Positions 27,489 to 36,172 of a DNA stretch of 64,000 nt are shown piece by piece. Source of the DNA: Rhodococcus sp. 14-2483-1-2 (lineage in GTDB: Bacteria > Actinomycetota > Actinomycetes > Mycobacteriales > Mycobacteriaceae); assembly GCF_002259405.1 (NCBI RefSeq), contig NZ_NPFW01000021.1, positions 372,001-436,000 on the forward strand, given 5' to 3'. Positions within the stretch are counted from its first letter, which is position 1; each line of letters starts with the position of its first letter. The position numbers were made by a program, and so were the translations under genes. The notes beneath the pieces are model-generated. The model was given only the letters and a program-made list of their open reading frames with translations. It was not told the origin of the DNA and did not search any database.

Positions 27489-28547
27489 TCAGTACTGCCG
27501 TTGAATGGCGGCGGTTGCCATGGCGCGTAGGTGCGCCGCAGCGACCGGTTCGATCGAACTGTTGTCGAGGGCTGCGACCGCCCGGGTCCCGAGCTCGTCG
27601 ATCTGCTTCTCGACCGCATCCACTGCGCCGAGTTCGACGAGAATGGAACGGATGTCGGCCACTTCGTTCGCGTCGAGTTCGGTTCCGAGGCTGGCTCTGA
27701 TCGTGGCTGCACGATCCGGCCGGGTCTCGTCCGCCTTCTGCAGTGCCAACGCGATCAGCACGGTGCGTTTGCCCTCGGTGATGTCGTCGCCCGACGGTTT
27801 GCCGGTCACCTCGGGATCACCGAACACTCCCAGGAGGTCGTCGCGCAGCTGGAACGCGATTCCGATGTCTGCACCGAAGTTGCGGTAGGCCGAGATCAGG
27901 TTCTCGTCGGCATCGGCGAGAGCTGCGCCCAGATGCAGCGGCCGCTCGACGGTGTACGCAGCGGTCTTGTAGCGGTTGACGCGCATCGCAGCCTCGACAC
28001 TCTCGTCGGTGCCTGCCTCGGCTTCGATGTCGAGCAACTGGCCGCCGAGAACCTCGGTGCGCATCGCCGACCACACCGGCTGGACTCGCCGCGCGGCATC
28101 GGCGTCGATACCGGACTCGCGCAGTAGATCATCGGCCCAGCACAGGGCGAGATCGCCGACGAGGATGGCTGCCGATTCACCGAAATGGTCCGCGGCACCG
28201 GACCAGCCCGCGTCCCGGTGGCGCTGGGCGAAGCCGACATGCACCGTAGGGAAACCACGTCGCGTGCTGGAGGAGTCGATGATGTCGTCGTGGATCAGGG
28301 CGCAGGCCTGGATCAGTTCGAGAGCCGAACACGCCCGCAGCACTGCCTCCGCACGGGCACCGGTGGATTCACCGCCTGCACCGAGCCACGCGGTCCAGGC
28401 GAACGCGGGGCGCATGCGCTTGCCGCCACGAAGCACGAACGCCTCGAGATCGGCCACCGCAGCGGGATAGCCGCCGCCCACGGTGTCGACTACACCTCGG
28501 CGTGAGGCGAAGAACTCGGCGAGGGTCGCATCGACGGCCGTGCGCAT
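27489..28547 (-). CDS. idsA2: Polyprenyl diphosphate synthase (geranylgeranyl-PP synthase type)
   Basis: An all-trans prenyltransferase that would supply geranylgeranyl diphosphate to crtB. The first aspartate-rich motif reads HDDIIDSSSTRRG and the second QLRDDLLGVFGD; GGKRMRP for diphosphate binding is also present. From the ATG at 28547 the protein has 352 residues. The coding-like sequence continues upstream (S-G-D-F-S-S-P-V-V-D-T-P) to a CTG at 28610 that has GGAGG seven bases before it, but no ATG or GTG exists there. TTG 28739 is the furthest start. Gene symbol by position with Rv2173. Confidence 0.88.
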   Translation of the reverse strand: MRTAVDATLAEFFASRRGVVDTVGGGYPAAVADLEAFVLRGGKRMRPAFAWTAWLGAGGESTGARAEAVLRACSALELIQACALIHDDIIDSSSTRRGFPTVHVGFAQRHRDAGWSGAADHFGESAAILVGDLALCWADDLLRESGIDADAARRVQPVWSAMRTEVLGGQLLDIEAEAGTDESVEAAMRVNRYKTAAYTVERPLHLGAALADADENLISAYRNFGADIGIAFQLRDDLLGVFGDPEVTGKPSGDDITEGKRTVLIALALQKADETRPDRAATIRASLGTELDANEVADIRSILVELGAVDAVEKQIDELGTRAVAALDNSSIEPVAAAHLRAMATAAIQRQY

Positions 28548-28741
28548 CGCCTTGGGGTCGTTCGCGGCGGCGGGTGTGTCGACTACGGGCGAAGAAAAGT
28601 CTCCGGACAGGACGATCCTCCAAGGTTGCTGTGGATTGCATGAATTCTGAATCCCACAGTAATGGCCGTGCAAGCCCTGGACCGACGTGCAGCGAACATC
28701 TTTCGTCAGGGAGGCCCGACGGGCTTCGTTGGGGCGCAACC

Positions 28742-28754
28742 TATGATCTTCGGG
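28742..28754 (+). promoter_or_regulatory. -10 element for leaderless metF transcript
   Basis: TATGAT at 28742-28747 matches five of six consensus bases and is followed by six bases and the GTG of metF at 28754. There is no ribosome site, which points to a leaderless transcript. A convincing -35 is not seen. Confidence 0.6.
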
Positions 28755-29722
28755 TGAGCGAAGATTCCGTCAGGGGGCGGTCGAGTCGAGGATTCGTGAC
28801 GAGGACACCGTCCATCGTCGACCGACTACGGACAGAACCCGAGGCCAGGATCCCGTTCTCGGTGGAGTTCTCGCCTCCACGAGACGAGGCCGCCGAGGCC
28901 AGGCTGTGGCGGGCGGTTCGTGAGTTCGAACAACTTCAGCCGGCATTCGTGTCGATGACCTACGGCGCAGGCGGTTCGACCCGCGATCGCACGGTGCGCG
29001 TCACCGGGCAGATCGCCGAGGAGACCACCCTGCTTCCTGTGGCTCATCTCACTGCTGTCTCGCACAGCGTGGACGAGTTGCGATCGATGGTCGGGTCCTA
29101 CGCGGACCGCGGCATCACCAACATTCTCGTACTGCGCGGAGATCCCCCCGGAGATCCACTCGGTGACTGGGAGAAGCATCCGGACGGAGTCGAGTACGCG
29201 GAGGAGCTCGTCCGGCTGGTACGCGATCTCGGCGACTTCCACGTCGGCGTTGCGTCGTTCCCCGAAGGGCACCACCGTGCTGCCGACCTCGAGCAGGACA
29301 CTCGCTGCCTGGTCGGCAAGTTGCGGGCGGGTGCGGAGTACTCGATCACCCAGATGTTCTTCGATGTGGACGACTACCTGCGCCTACGGGATCGCGTGTG
29401 CGCGTTCGACGCCGAGCAGGGTGCCAAACCGATCATTCCCGAGATCATGCCCATCACCTCGCTTCGGTCGGTTCGTCGGATGCTCGAGCTCTCGGGCACG
29501 ACGCTCCCGTCGCACCTGGACGAGAAGTTCACTCGCGCCGCCGGATCCGGTCCTGAGGAGGACCGCGCCGCCGTCCGCGAGGTGGGCATCGAACTCGCCA
29601 CGAACATCGGTGAGCGCCTGATCTCCGAGGGCGCGCCCGGATTGCACTTCATCACCCTGAACTTCGCGCGCGCGACGCGTGAGGTGCTGAGCAACCTGGG
29701 GCTTGCGGCCGCGCGAGTGTGA
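28754..29722 (+). CDS. metF: 5,10-methylenetetrahydrofolate reductase family protein MetF
   Basis: A 322-residue TIM-barrel protein reducing methylenetetrahydrofolate to methyltetrahydrofolate for methionine synthesis. Motifs: FSVEFSPPRDEAAEARLW at the barrel start (catalytic E), FVSMTYGAGGSTRDRT, NILVLRGDPP, FPEGHH and Q-M-F-F-D. It corresponds to Rv2172c. GTG 28754 is favoured by the -10 placement; GTG 28796 would remove 14 residues. It is divergent from the prenyl synthase and converges on the GT2 gene with a six-base gap. Confidence 0.93.
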   Translation: MSEDSVRGRSSRGFVTRTPSIVDRLRTEPEARIPFSVEFSPPRDEAAEARLWRAVREFEQLQPAFVSMTYGAGGSTRDRTVRVTGQIAEETTLLPVAHLTAVSHSVDELRSMVGSYADRGITNILVLRGDPPGDPLGDWEKHPDGVEYAEELVRLVRDLGDFHVGVASFPEGHHRAADLEQDTRCLVGKLRAGAEYSITQMFFDVDDYLRLRDRVCAFDAEQGAKPIIPEIMPITSLRSVRRMLELSGTTLPSHLDEKFTRAAGSGPEEDRAAVREVGIELATNIGERLISEGAPGLHFITLNFARATREVLSNLGLAAARV

Positions 29723-29728
29723 GACGGG

Positions 29729-30898
29729 TCAGGGCTGCGGCGCGGGCATCGGGCGCGACTTCCACGACAGCGCGCCACGACGCCTGCGCACGTGGGATTC
29801 CGCGACGAGTCCGACGAACGCGAGAATCGACACCGGGTGCAGTGCCGCGTCGAGTGCGTCGCCCACCCCGAACCGCGACCCCACCTCGCGCCGCCGGGTC
29901 GACAACCGAGACACCGTTCCGGCGAGGTACCCGGCGAATCCGAGGCGACGCGCGCGACCCGAGGACGTGAGCGCCGTGATCGGGGGCAACACGTACACGG
30001 CGGTCAGTGCCAGGGCAGCCGCAGCCGAACCTGCCGGTCCACCGAACTCGTTCCACAGCCACCTGCTGTAGCCGGATCGAAGTTCTGCCGCCGATCGATA
30101 CATCCGGCAGCGGACGAACCCCGCACCCGACGCCACCGCCGTCGAGAATCCACGCCGACGCAGAGCACGTGCCAGATCGAGGTCCTCGGTCGCGCTCGCG
30201 GCGACGCAGCCGTGGCCCCCGATGGCGCGATAGGCGGCGGCATCGAAGGCCATGAACTGCCCGCAGGCGACCGCCATCGACGGTGCGAGCGTCGCGTTGC
30301 CCAGAGGGACGGGGAGCGTGGACATCCACGACCATGCGAGCAACGGCTGGACGAGTCGCTCGACGGTGCTCTCGGCCAGTTGCTCCGGCCACGGGCACAG
30401 CAGTGAAGCGCCGCGCCTTCGCAGCATCCGGGCGGCTGCCGCCACGGCCTCCGGTTCGAGTCGCACATCGGCATCGACGAACACGATCAGCGACGTCATC
30501 GGGTCGTCCTCGTCGGCCAGCCTCGCGAGTTCGGCGCACGCAGCTGCCTTGCCGGTCCAGCCGGCCGGGGGAGCGACACCGGAGGTCACGATGCGAATCC
30601 TCGGATCGCCGTCCGCAGCCGCACGGGCAGCGGCCGCCGTTCCGTCGGTCGAGTCGTCGTCGAGAACGATGACTCGCAGATCCGTGCACGATCGTTGCCG
30701 CGCGAGATCGCCGATCAGCGCAGGCAGCGTCGCGACCTCGTTACGGGCGGGAATGCAGACCACGACGCGCTCGGTGACGGCCTGCTTCGGGGAGCGCAGG
30801 CTCGGCATGAACCGCGAGTTGAACACGGACACCGCGGCCGACGCCGTTGCGAGAACGCTTGCGGTCGCCGTCGTGCGCGCGAGCAAGCCGTCCTTCAC
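29729..30898 (-). CDS. Family 2 glycosyltransferase, carotenoid-associated (CruG/CrtQ-like)
   Basis: A 389-residue membrane glycosyltransferase. The GT-A core shows VVVCIPARNE near 45-54, VLDDDSTDGT near 78-87, the FVDADVRL metal site, a W-x-x-x-x-L-P segment and S-A-T-E-D-L-D-L-A as the acceptor/base region; two or three hydrophobic helices follow after residue 300. GTG 30898 overlaps the lppM stop by four bases. Linkage to carotenoid genes suggests glycosylation of a hydroxylated carotenoid, but this is inference; lipid or polyprenyl acceptors are possible. Confidence 0.8.
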   Translation of the reverse strand: MKDGLLARTTATASVLATASAAVSVFNSRFMPSLRSPKQAVTERVVVCIPARNEVATLPALIGDLARQRSCTDLRVIVLDDDSTDGTAAAARAAADGDPRIRIVTSGVAPPAGWTGKAAACAELARLADEDDPMTSLIVFVDADVRLEPEAVAAAARMLRRRGASLLCPWPEQLAESTVERLVQPLLAWSWMSTLPVPLGNATLAPSMAVACGQFMAFDAAAYRAIGGHGCVAASATEDLDLARALRRRGFSTAVASGAGFVRCRMYRSAAELRSGYSRWLWNEFGGPAGSAAAALALTAVYVLPPITALTSSGRARRLGFAGYLAGTVSRLSTRRREVGSRFGVGDALDAALHPVSILAFVGLVAESHVRRRRGALSWKSRPMPAPQP

Positions 30899-31650
30899 GC
30901 AGACGTTCTGTCGGTGGAGCTTCCGGACTCGGTACCGCGCGACCCGCGGACCCGCAGCGGTGGATTGCGCGAGACCCACGCCATGGCCCCGACGATGGCC
31001 GCGACGCCGACGGTCACGCCGCCCACGATGCCGGCCCAGCCGGCGAAGCTTCGGGTGTTGGGATCGGGATAATTGACCTCGGCGCGCATCGAGGTGACCT
31101 CTCCTGCCGGCAACTTCCACGAAATCGAGTTGTCGCTCTCGCGGGTGCCGTTGGTGGTGCCGATGCGGGCCGGGAACGCGATGGTGAACTGTACGTCCGA
31201 ACCCTGAGCCGGAACGGAGGACAGATCGGCGTTGCCTGCCAGAGTGACGGTGTCACCGGAGCGCTGCAGCGTCAGCTGGAACGAACCGGCCGCGTTCTGG
31301 AAGATCGAGCCGAGGGTCTGCACGTCGCCGAACGAGAGATCGTCGAAGATGGCCTGCGACCCGACGTATCCGTCCTGGCTGTACGGCTCGACGCGAACCT
31401 TGTCCTCGATCGAGGAGGGAACCACCAGTTCGGGACCGGTGTCGGAGTCCGATGTCGGCACTGTGGCAGCCACGATCTGACCCGCGACGCGGTCGTTCGC
31501 CGACACGCCCATCGTGACCTGCACGCGCAGGCAACCGGCCAGCATCGGCGCGACCAGCAGCGCCAGTGCGACCACCGAGAGAACACGGCGGCGGTGGGTT
31601 CGATGAGATGTTCGCGATGTCGACTGCACAGCGACATCGTGCCAGGGCAT
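30895..31650 (-). CDS. lppM: Lipoprotein LppM
   Basis: A 251-residue lipoprotein: basic N-terminus, hydrophobic stretch VLSVVALALLVAPM and lipobox L-A-G-C at about 38-41, a beta-rich extracellular domain, and a C-terminal membrane helix (A-G-W-A-G-I-V-G-G-V-T-V-G-V-A-A-I-V-G) with a short basic tail. This two-anchor layout matches Rv2171 (LppM), which in M. tuberculosis affects phosphatidylinositol mannoside trafficking and phagosome maturation. ATG 31650 is used; GTG 31629 is also plausible. It lies 27 bases after the CruF-like gene and is coupled to the glycosyltransferase. Confidence 0.88.
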   Translation of the reverse strand: MPWHDVAVQSTSRTSHRTHRRRVLSVVALALLVAPMLAGCLRVQVTMGVSANDRVAGQIVAATVPTSDSDTGPELVVPSSIEDKVRVEPYSQDGYVGSQAIFDDLSFGDVQTLGSIFQNAAGSFQLTLQRSGDTVTLAGNADLSSVPAQGSDVQFTIAFPARIGTTNGTRESDNSISWKLPAGEVTSMRAEVNYPDPNTRSFAGWAGIVGGVTVGVAAIVGAMAWVSRNPPLRVRGSRGTESGSSTDRTSA

Positions 31651-31677
31651 CGAGGTGATGTCAGTCGGCAGGGGTTG

Positions 31678-32538
31678 TCAGCGAGGCGTGTCGGTACCGG
31701 AGCGATCGACCGTCGCACGCGGCTCGGACCCGAGTGGTCGACCGCGACGGGCATTCCATGACAGACGGACATTCCACAACAGCGGGATACCGACGACGCC
31801 CATGACGACGAACCCGTACACCGCCGAGTACCGAAGTTCCGGACCGTCGAGGAACACCGCGTGCGCGAGCGCCGATCCGAGCCACGTCCACAGGAACAAC
31901 CCGATGGGCACCGTGTCGTCGGATGGCTGTGGGCGACCGACGGCGCGGTCGAGCGATTCCATCACCGCAGCCATCAGCGTGGCCACCACCAGCCAGCCGA
32001 GGTAATTGGTCAGCGGAATCGACGGCACTCCGGGCAGCCCGACGGAACCGGCGGTCCAGGTCCACTGTCCGTCGGTGACCATCTGAGGATCGAGGTAGAG
32101 GTCCCAGCCGACCATCCCCACCGCCACTGCCACGATTCGGAGTGCGGTGGCGCGCGCCTGCGTCGTGTCGAGACGGCGAACGACGAAGGTCACGGCGCAC
32201 CAGATCGGGTAGAACCCGGCCGTCCACGCCAAGGGAACCACGACCGGCACCTCGAACAGGCTCGGGCCCAATCGATTCTGCGCGTAGAAGTACTCGCCGA
32301 ACGGGATGCCGGTTGCCGTGCCGACGAGCTCGGACGCGAACCCGGTACCTGCGGTCACGACGACGAGAATGGTGGCCCACACGACGCCGCGGTTCAGCGC
32401 CGCGTGCAGGATCGACGCGAGCGCGAGCAGGGCCACCACCGCCACCGTCACCACGTCCCTTGTCGATCCCGATACCAGTGGATAGACGATTTGGCAGCCG
32501 ACAGCGGCGGCAGCCACGACGATCGGCACAACCTTCAT
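31678..32538 (-). CDS. Carotenoid biosynthesis membrane protein (CruF/DUF422 family)
   Basis: A 286-residue protein with seven or so membrane helices and the DUF422 signatures G-T-A-T-G-I-P-F-G-E-Y-F-Y near 80 and G-W-D-L-Y-L-D-P-Q-M-V near 150, then P-L-T-N-Y-L-G-W. CruF members hydrate the end of acyclic or monocyclic carotenoids (1',2'-hydratase), giving the hydroxyl group that CruG-type enzymes glycosylate. GGAAGGAAA precedes the ATG, which overlaps the stop of the preceding FAD gene by four bases. Confidence 0.87.
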   Translation of the reverse strand: MKVVPIVVAAAAVGCQIVYPLVSGSTRDVVTVAVVALLALASILHAALNRGVVWATILVVVTAGTGFASELVGTATGIPFGEYFYAQNRLGPSLFEVPVVVPLAWTAGFYPIWCAVTFVVRRLDTTQARATALRIVAVAVGMVGWDLYLDPQMVTDGQWTWTAGSVGLPGVPSIPLTNYLGWLVVATLMAAVMESLDRAVGRPQPSDDTVPIGLFLWTWLGSALAHAVFLDGPELRYSAVYGFVVMGVVGIPLLWNVRLSWNARRGRPLGSEPRATVDRSGTDTPR

Positions 32539-34142
32539 TCCCGTTTCCTTCCGAAGAACGTGCGACGGCGGGCTGCGCGGGCGTCGGCGATCGCGATTCG
32601 CGCCGCCGACCGACCACTGGCCGCAGTGACCCCTCCGCCGGGGTGGGTCGATGCGCCGGTGAGATAGAGCCCGTCGGCACCGGGGACCCGATGTCCGGCC
32701 AGTTGAGGGTGTGGTCGCCACATCATCATCTGGTCCAACGACATGTCCAGGTGCATGATGTTGCCTCCGATCAGACCGAGCTCGCGCTCGATGTCCGGCG
32801 GCGATTGAACGAACCGATCCAACACCGATCCCGCGAAACCGGGTGCGTACCGGTCCAGTTCGGCCACGATCCGGTCCGCCTCGAACTCGGCCAACGAGCG
32901 CTCGCCCGGAACGTTCGATCGCCATTGTCTGCCGTCGGCGAGGGTGTGGGGATGCCACTGCGACCACAGTGAGATCTGGTGCTGTCCCGGCGGCGCGATG
33001 GTGGGATCGAGTGCGCTGAACGACATTCCCAGGACGGCCGGGGTGGGCGGCAGGTCGCCGGCGAGCGCGTGCCCGTGCGCCAACCGCAACTGGCTGCGGT
33101 CGCGTACCAGCAGCGCCAGACCGTGGGTGCCGTCCTCGATCCGGTCTGCACTCGGGTACGCGGGTAGGGCGTCGGTGGCCAGTCTGACCGCGGTACCGAT
33201 CCCGGGCCCCACCCGAATCGTGCTGCGCCACCGGGCGATCTGCGCCGAGTCGTGTCCGCCTGCTTCGAGGAGGTCGAGGGTGGTCACGATGTGGCAGCCG
33301 GCCACGACTACACGACTGTCGATCTCCCGTCCCGACGCGGTCCTGGTGGTCCAGCCGTGTGGCCGGCGTACGAGCGAGGTCACGGCGTCGCCGAGTGTCA
33401 GTTCGGCACCGTCGCGCTGCAGCCGAGCGATCATCGCCTCGGTCAGTGCGCCGCTGCCGCCGACCGCGCGGCCCGGCGGAAGGGTGTGCATGAGGGCAGC
33501 GAATCCGACCATCGGTGCGGTGCCCGGCTCGGACATCGGCGGACCCGACTGCGCGCCGAACCACGCGAGGGCAGCCTTGAGTCGTTCGCTCGAGAACATC
33601 TCGTCCAGCAGGGAATCGCCGGTGGCGAGAAATTCACGCGAGAGCATGCTGCCGCCGTCGGGCGCGCCGAGGCCCCAGAAGGATCGGAGCAGTTTCGGGC
33701 CGGTCGGTGGCCCACCGAAGGCACGCATGGTGCGTTCGCTGCGAGGGCCCCAGACGGAGACGAAGGTGCGGTAGGCGCGCGCGTCGGCTGCGCCGCAGGC
33801 GGCGGCGATGGAGTCGCAGGTTCGGTCGAGGTCGCGATGGAAGACGATGCCGCGTTCGTCGGTGTCGACAGCTCCCGGCGCGAAGGCCCAGGGATCGCAG
33901 TCGATGTAGCGCAGTCCGAACTCGGCGAGTCCGAGCTCCTCGATGATGCCGGTGTGACGAATCATGATGTGCGCCGACGAACCGCGGTCGACACGGTGGC
34001 CGGGAAAGCGTTCCACCGTCGAGACCGCGCCGCCCGCGATGGTGTCGCGCTCGAGAACCTCCACCGACATACCGGCATCGGTCAGATAACAGGCAGAGGT
34101 CAGGGCATTGTGGCCGGAGCCCACCACCACAGCATCGATCAC
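32535..34142 (-). CDS. FAD-dependent carotenoid oxidoreductase (CrtO ketolase/CrtI superfamily)
   Basis: A 535-residue flavoprotein with the Rossmann site VVVGSGHNALTSACYLTDAG at 5-24, E-R-D-T-I-A-G-G-A near 31-39, and the C-terminal T-G-A-S-T-H-P-G-G-G-V-T motif near 500, which is the CrtO/CrtI-like signature. Rhodococcus species are known to use a CrtO-type ketolase to make 4-keto-gamma-carotene, and that is the most likely role here, though a desaturase or isomerase cannot be excluded. The GTG lies four bases after the GNAT gene and the stop overlaps the CruF-like start. Confidence 0.85.
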   Translation of the reverse strand: MIDAVVVGSGHNALTSACYLTDAGMSVEVLERDTIAGGAVSTVERFPGHRVDRGSSAHIMIRHTGIIEELGLAEFGLRYIDCDPWAFAPGAVDTDERGIVFHRDLDRTCDSIAAACGAADARAYRTFVSVWGPRSERTMRAFGGPPTGPKLLRSFWGLGAPDGGSMLSREFLATGDSLLDEMFSSERLKAALAWFGAQSGPPMSEPGTAPMVGFAALMHTLPPGRAVGGSGALTEAMIARLQRDGAELTLGDAVTSLVRRPHGWTTRTASGREIDSRVVVAGCHIVTTLDLLEAGGHDSAQIARWRSTIRVGPGIGTAVRLATDALPAYPSADRIEDGTHGLALLVRDRSQLRLAHGHALAGDLPPTPAVLGMSFSALDPTIAPPGQHQISLWSQWHPHTLADGRQWRSNVPGERSLAEFEADRIVAELDRYAPGFAGSVLDRFVQSPPDIERELGLIGGNIMHLDMSLDQMMMWRPHPQLAGHRVPGADGLYLTGASTHPGGGVTAASGRSAARIAIADARAARRRTFFGRKRE

Positions 34143-34146
34143 GCCT

Positions 34147-34764
34147 TCAGGCTACTGGCCCGTCGAGAGGCAACCGGCGGCCCAGGACTGCGAAGGGGCG
34201 TCGGTCGCCGGCGAAGGTGAAGTCGCGCAGCACGTCTTCGAACCCGAGCCGCCGGTACAGCCGCCAGGCTCGGTTGTCCTCTCCCGCGACCTCCGGTGTG
34301 GACAACATCACGTTGTCCGCGGAGACGCCGCCCAGCAGTCGGCTGCACAGTCGTCCGCCGAGCCCGTGGCCCTGGGCGCTCGGGAGGACGTGCAACTCGG
34401 TGAGTTCGAAGTAATCGTCGAGCGTGGCCTCGACACTGTGCGGGGAATGCCCCGTGCGCCGCAAGCCGTCGCGCACCTGCTGATGCCACCACTGGTGCGC
34501 GGCACCGTGGTAGCCGTATGCGACGGCCACCAGCGAATCCGGCTGGTTCGGGTCGGTGTTCGGGAGCAGTGCACCGACTGCTCGCCAGCCCGGCCGGTGC
34601 AGATGTTCGCTCCACATCGGTGCCCTGCTCTGTTCGGTTCCACGCGGATAGCCCATGGCCTCGACGTAGATGGACAGTGCCTCGAACAGCCGCTGGCGGA
34701 ATTCCGGGGGCGTCAGATCGACCAGGTACGGCGTTGTCTGCGCATCGGTGACGACTGTTCTCAA
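34147..34764 (-). CDS. GNAT-family acetyltransferase (Rv2170-like)
   Basis: A 205-residue N-acetyltransferase. The acetyl-CoA site is visible as LHVLPSAQGHGLGGRLCSRLL (R/Q-x-x-G-x-G/A type), preceded by the strand Y-F-E-L-T-E and followed by N-R-A-W-R-L-Y-R-R-L-G-F, the last typical GNAT strand-helix. In M. tuberculosis Rv2170 acetylates isocitrate dehydrogenase; the same target here is unproven. The only start near the family N-terminus is TTG 34764 with AAGAAAGG adjoining. It leads the five-gene leftward set that contains carotenoid genes and lppM. Confidence 0.88.
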   Translation of the reverse strand: MRTVVTDAQTTPYLVDLTPPEFRQRLFEALSIYVEAMGYPRGTEQSRAPMWSEHLHRPGWRAVGALLPNTDPNQPDSLVAVAYGYHGAAHQWWHQQVRDGLRRTGHSPHSVEATLDDYFELTELHVLPSAQGHGLGGRLCSRLLGGVSADNVMLSTPEVAGEDNRAWRLYRRLGFEDVLRDFTFAGDRRPFAVLGRRLPLDGPVA

Positions 34765-34960
34765 CCTTTCTTCGGCAACTTGTCGGTGGGCACAGCTATA
34801 TTGAATGTGTCGAACGGGTGTTCGACAATCGGGGCCGAGTGCGCCGGTGGCTTCGGCTCGGATCGTCGAGACGGATTCTCCGGAGTTCGACTGTAAGGCT
34901 TCGCCACGGTTCCGGCCGCGTCAGGTACGCGCCGGAGATTCGAACTGGAGGTGTTCGAGT

Positions 34961-35416
34961 ATGACGATCACGAAGGCATTCGATGCCGGAGTGCGGTCGC
35001 CGGTGTCGCGTCAGGCTCAGGTTCTGCTGGGTCGAGCCGATGCCCTGCTGTCCGAGTCCATCGGGGAGAGCGATGCCGGAGATCGATTTCTCGGGAGCTA
35101 CGCCGCCGCGTTGAAAGGTGCGGCAGCTGTGCTGGCGTCGCTGCCGAATTCGATCGGAGCACGTCCCCGTTCACGCAGTGCATGGGTGCTGATGGCCAAG
35201 GCGGCACCGGATCTCGCTGTCTGGGCCGACTATTTCGCGTCCTTCTCGGCCACGCGGGCCGCGGTCGAGGCCGGCGCGTCGAGCACGATCGCCGATCTCG
35301 ATGCCGACGATTTTCATCGGCACGTCGGTCGTTTTCTGAACTCGGTCGAGGATCGACTCGGCGGGCAGGCTCGATTCGCGTCCGTCGATCCGATGACTGC
35401 ACCCTTGTCGGCGTAG
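34961..35416 (+). CDS. SAV_6107-family HEPN-like protein
   Basis: A 151-residue all-helical protein with the pattern of the actinobacterial SAV_6107 family, which belongs to the HEPN-like helical bundle group: A-x-x-L-L-G-R-A-D-A-L-L, then R-F-L-G-S-Y-A-A-A-L-K-G-A-A-A-V-L, then W-V-L-M-A-K-A-A-P-D-L-A-V-W-A-D-Y-F. The typical RNase R-x4-H motif of toxic HEPN proteins is not seen. ATG 34961 follows CTGGAGGTG, an excellent ribosome site. Function unknown; divergent from the GNAT gene. Confidence 0.85.
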   Translation: MTITKAFDAGVRSPVSRQAQVLLGRADALLSESIGESDAGDRFLGSYAAALKGAAAVLASLPNSIGARPRSRSAWVLMAKAAPDLAVWADYFASFSATRAAVEAGASSTIADLDADDFHRHVGRFLNSVEDRLGGQARFASVDPMTAPLSA

Positions 35417-35643
35417 CTCACCGAGCTGGACGCCGGGTGACAATCGCCACGTCATACGGTGTTCGCTCGGAGTTTTCGGGACGTCCGTCTCCAAAACTTC
35501 GGTGTTTCTCAGGAACACATCGACCGAGTAGGTGGTAAGCGGCCGATTCAGCTCGTATCATCGACAGCAGGTAGCCGCCAAGGTCAGCTTCCCGTCGTTT
35601 CGCAACCGAAATGACCTTCAATATCTGTGCAGGGGGAGGTACC

Positions 35644-36081
35644 GTGCCACTCTCCGAGCACGAGCAGCGCATGCTCGATCAGATCGAGAGCGCTCTCTAC
35701 GCCGAGGATCCCAAATTCGCGTCTCATGTGAGGGGCGGTCGCGTACGCGCGGCGTCGAGCAGGAGGCGCTTTCAGGCTGCCGCGCTGTTCGTAGTGGGAC
35801 TCGTGTTGCTCGTCGCCGGTGTTGCATTGTCGACGAACAGTCTGGCTTTTCTCGTCGTCAGTCTCATCGGTTTTTTGTTCATGTTCGGTGCCGGGGCACT
35901 GTTCCTGTTCGGCGGTTCCAACAAGGGAGCCGCAGCGTCGCAGGACGAAGTCAGCACAGCCAACGATGCTGCCGAACCGTCCGGGCGTAGTACCGGGCAG
36001 AAATCGAAGGGTGGTCGCAAGGGCGGCAGCTTCAGCTCTCGCATGGAAGATCGGTTCCGTAAGAGGTTCGAGCAGGAGTAG
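35644..36081 (+). CDS. DUF3040 membrane protein
   Basis: A 145-residue protein beginning M-P-L-S-E-H-E-Q-R-M-L-D-Q-I-E, the signature of the actinobacterial DUF3040 family. It has two adjacent membrane helices (about 43-61 and 67-88) and a long basic, Ser/Gly-rich cytoplasmic tail ending R-F-R-K-R-F-E-Q-E. GGGGGAGGT sits just before GTG 35644. It regularly lies just upstream of mraZ in related genomes; a link with division is suggested only by position. A strong terminator follows. Confidence 0.88.
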   Translation: MPLSEHEQRMLDQIESALYAEDPKFASHVRGGRVRAASSRRRFQAAALFVVGLVLLVAGVALSTNSLAFLVVSLIGFLFMFGAGALFLFGGSNKGAAASQDEVSTANDAAEPSGRSTGQKSKGGRKGGSFSSRMEDRFRKRFEQE

Positions 36082-36140
36082 TCGACCGGGTTCGACGGAC
36101 CGCTACCGGCTCGTCTCCACAACTTCACGCGTCAACGTAG

Positions 36141-36172
36141 AACAGCATCTCACCTTCGGGTGAGGTGCTGTT
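36141..36172 (+). terminator. Intrinsic terminator after DUF3040 gene
   Basis: AACAGCATCTCACC at 36141-36154 pairs with GGTGAGGTGCTGTT at 36159-36172 (one wobble) around a TTCG loop, followed by a moderately T-rich GTCGTTTCT. It isolates the upstream genes from the dcw cluster. Confidence 0.88.

Noticed and set aside
23116..34142. Carotenoid genes as a recent genomic island
   Set aside because: Base composition and codon use match the neighbours; no integrase, tRNA or flanking repeats are seen.
34961..35416. HEPN toxin of a toxin-antitoxin pair
   Set aside because: No R-x4-H motif and no small antitoxin gene next to it.
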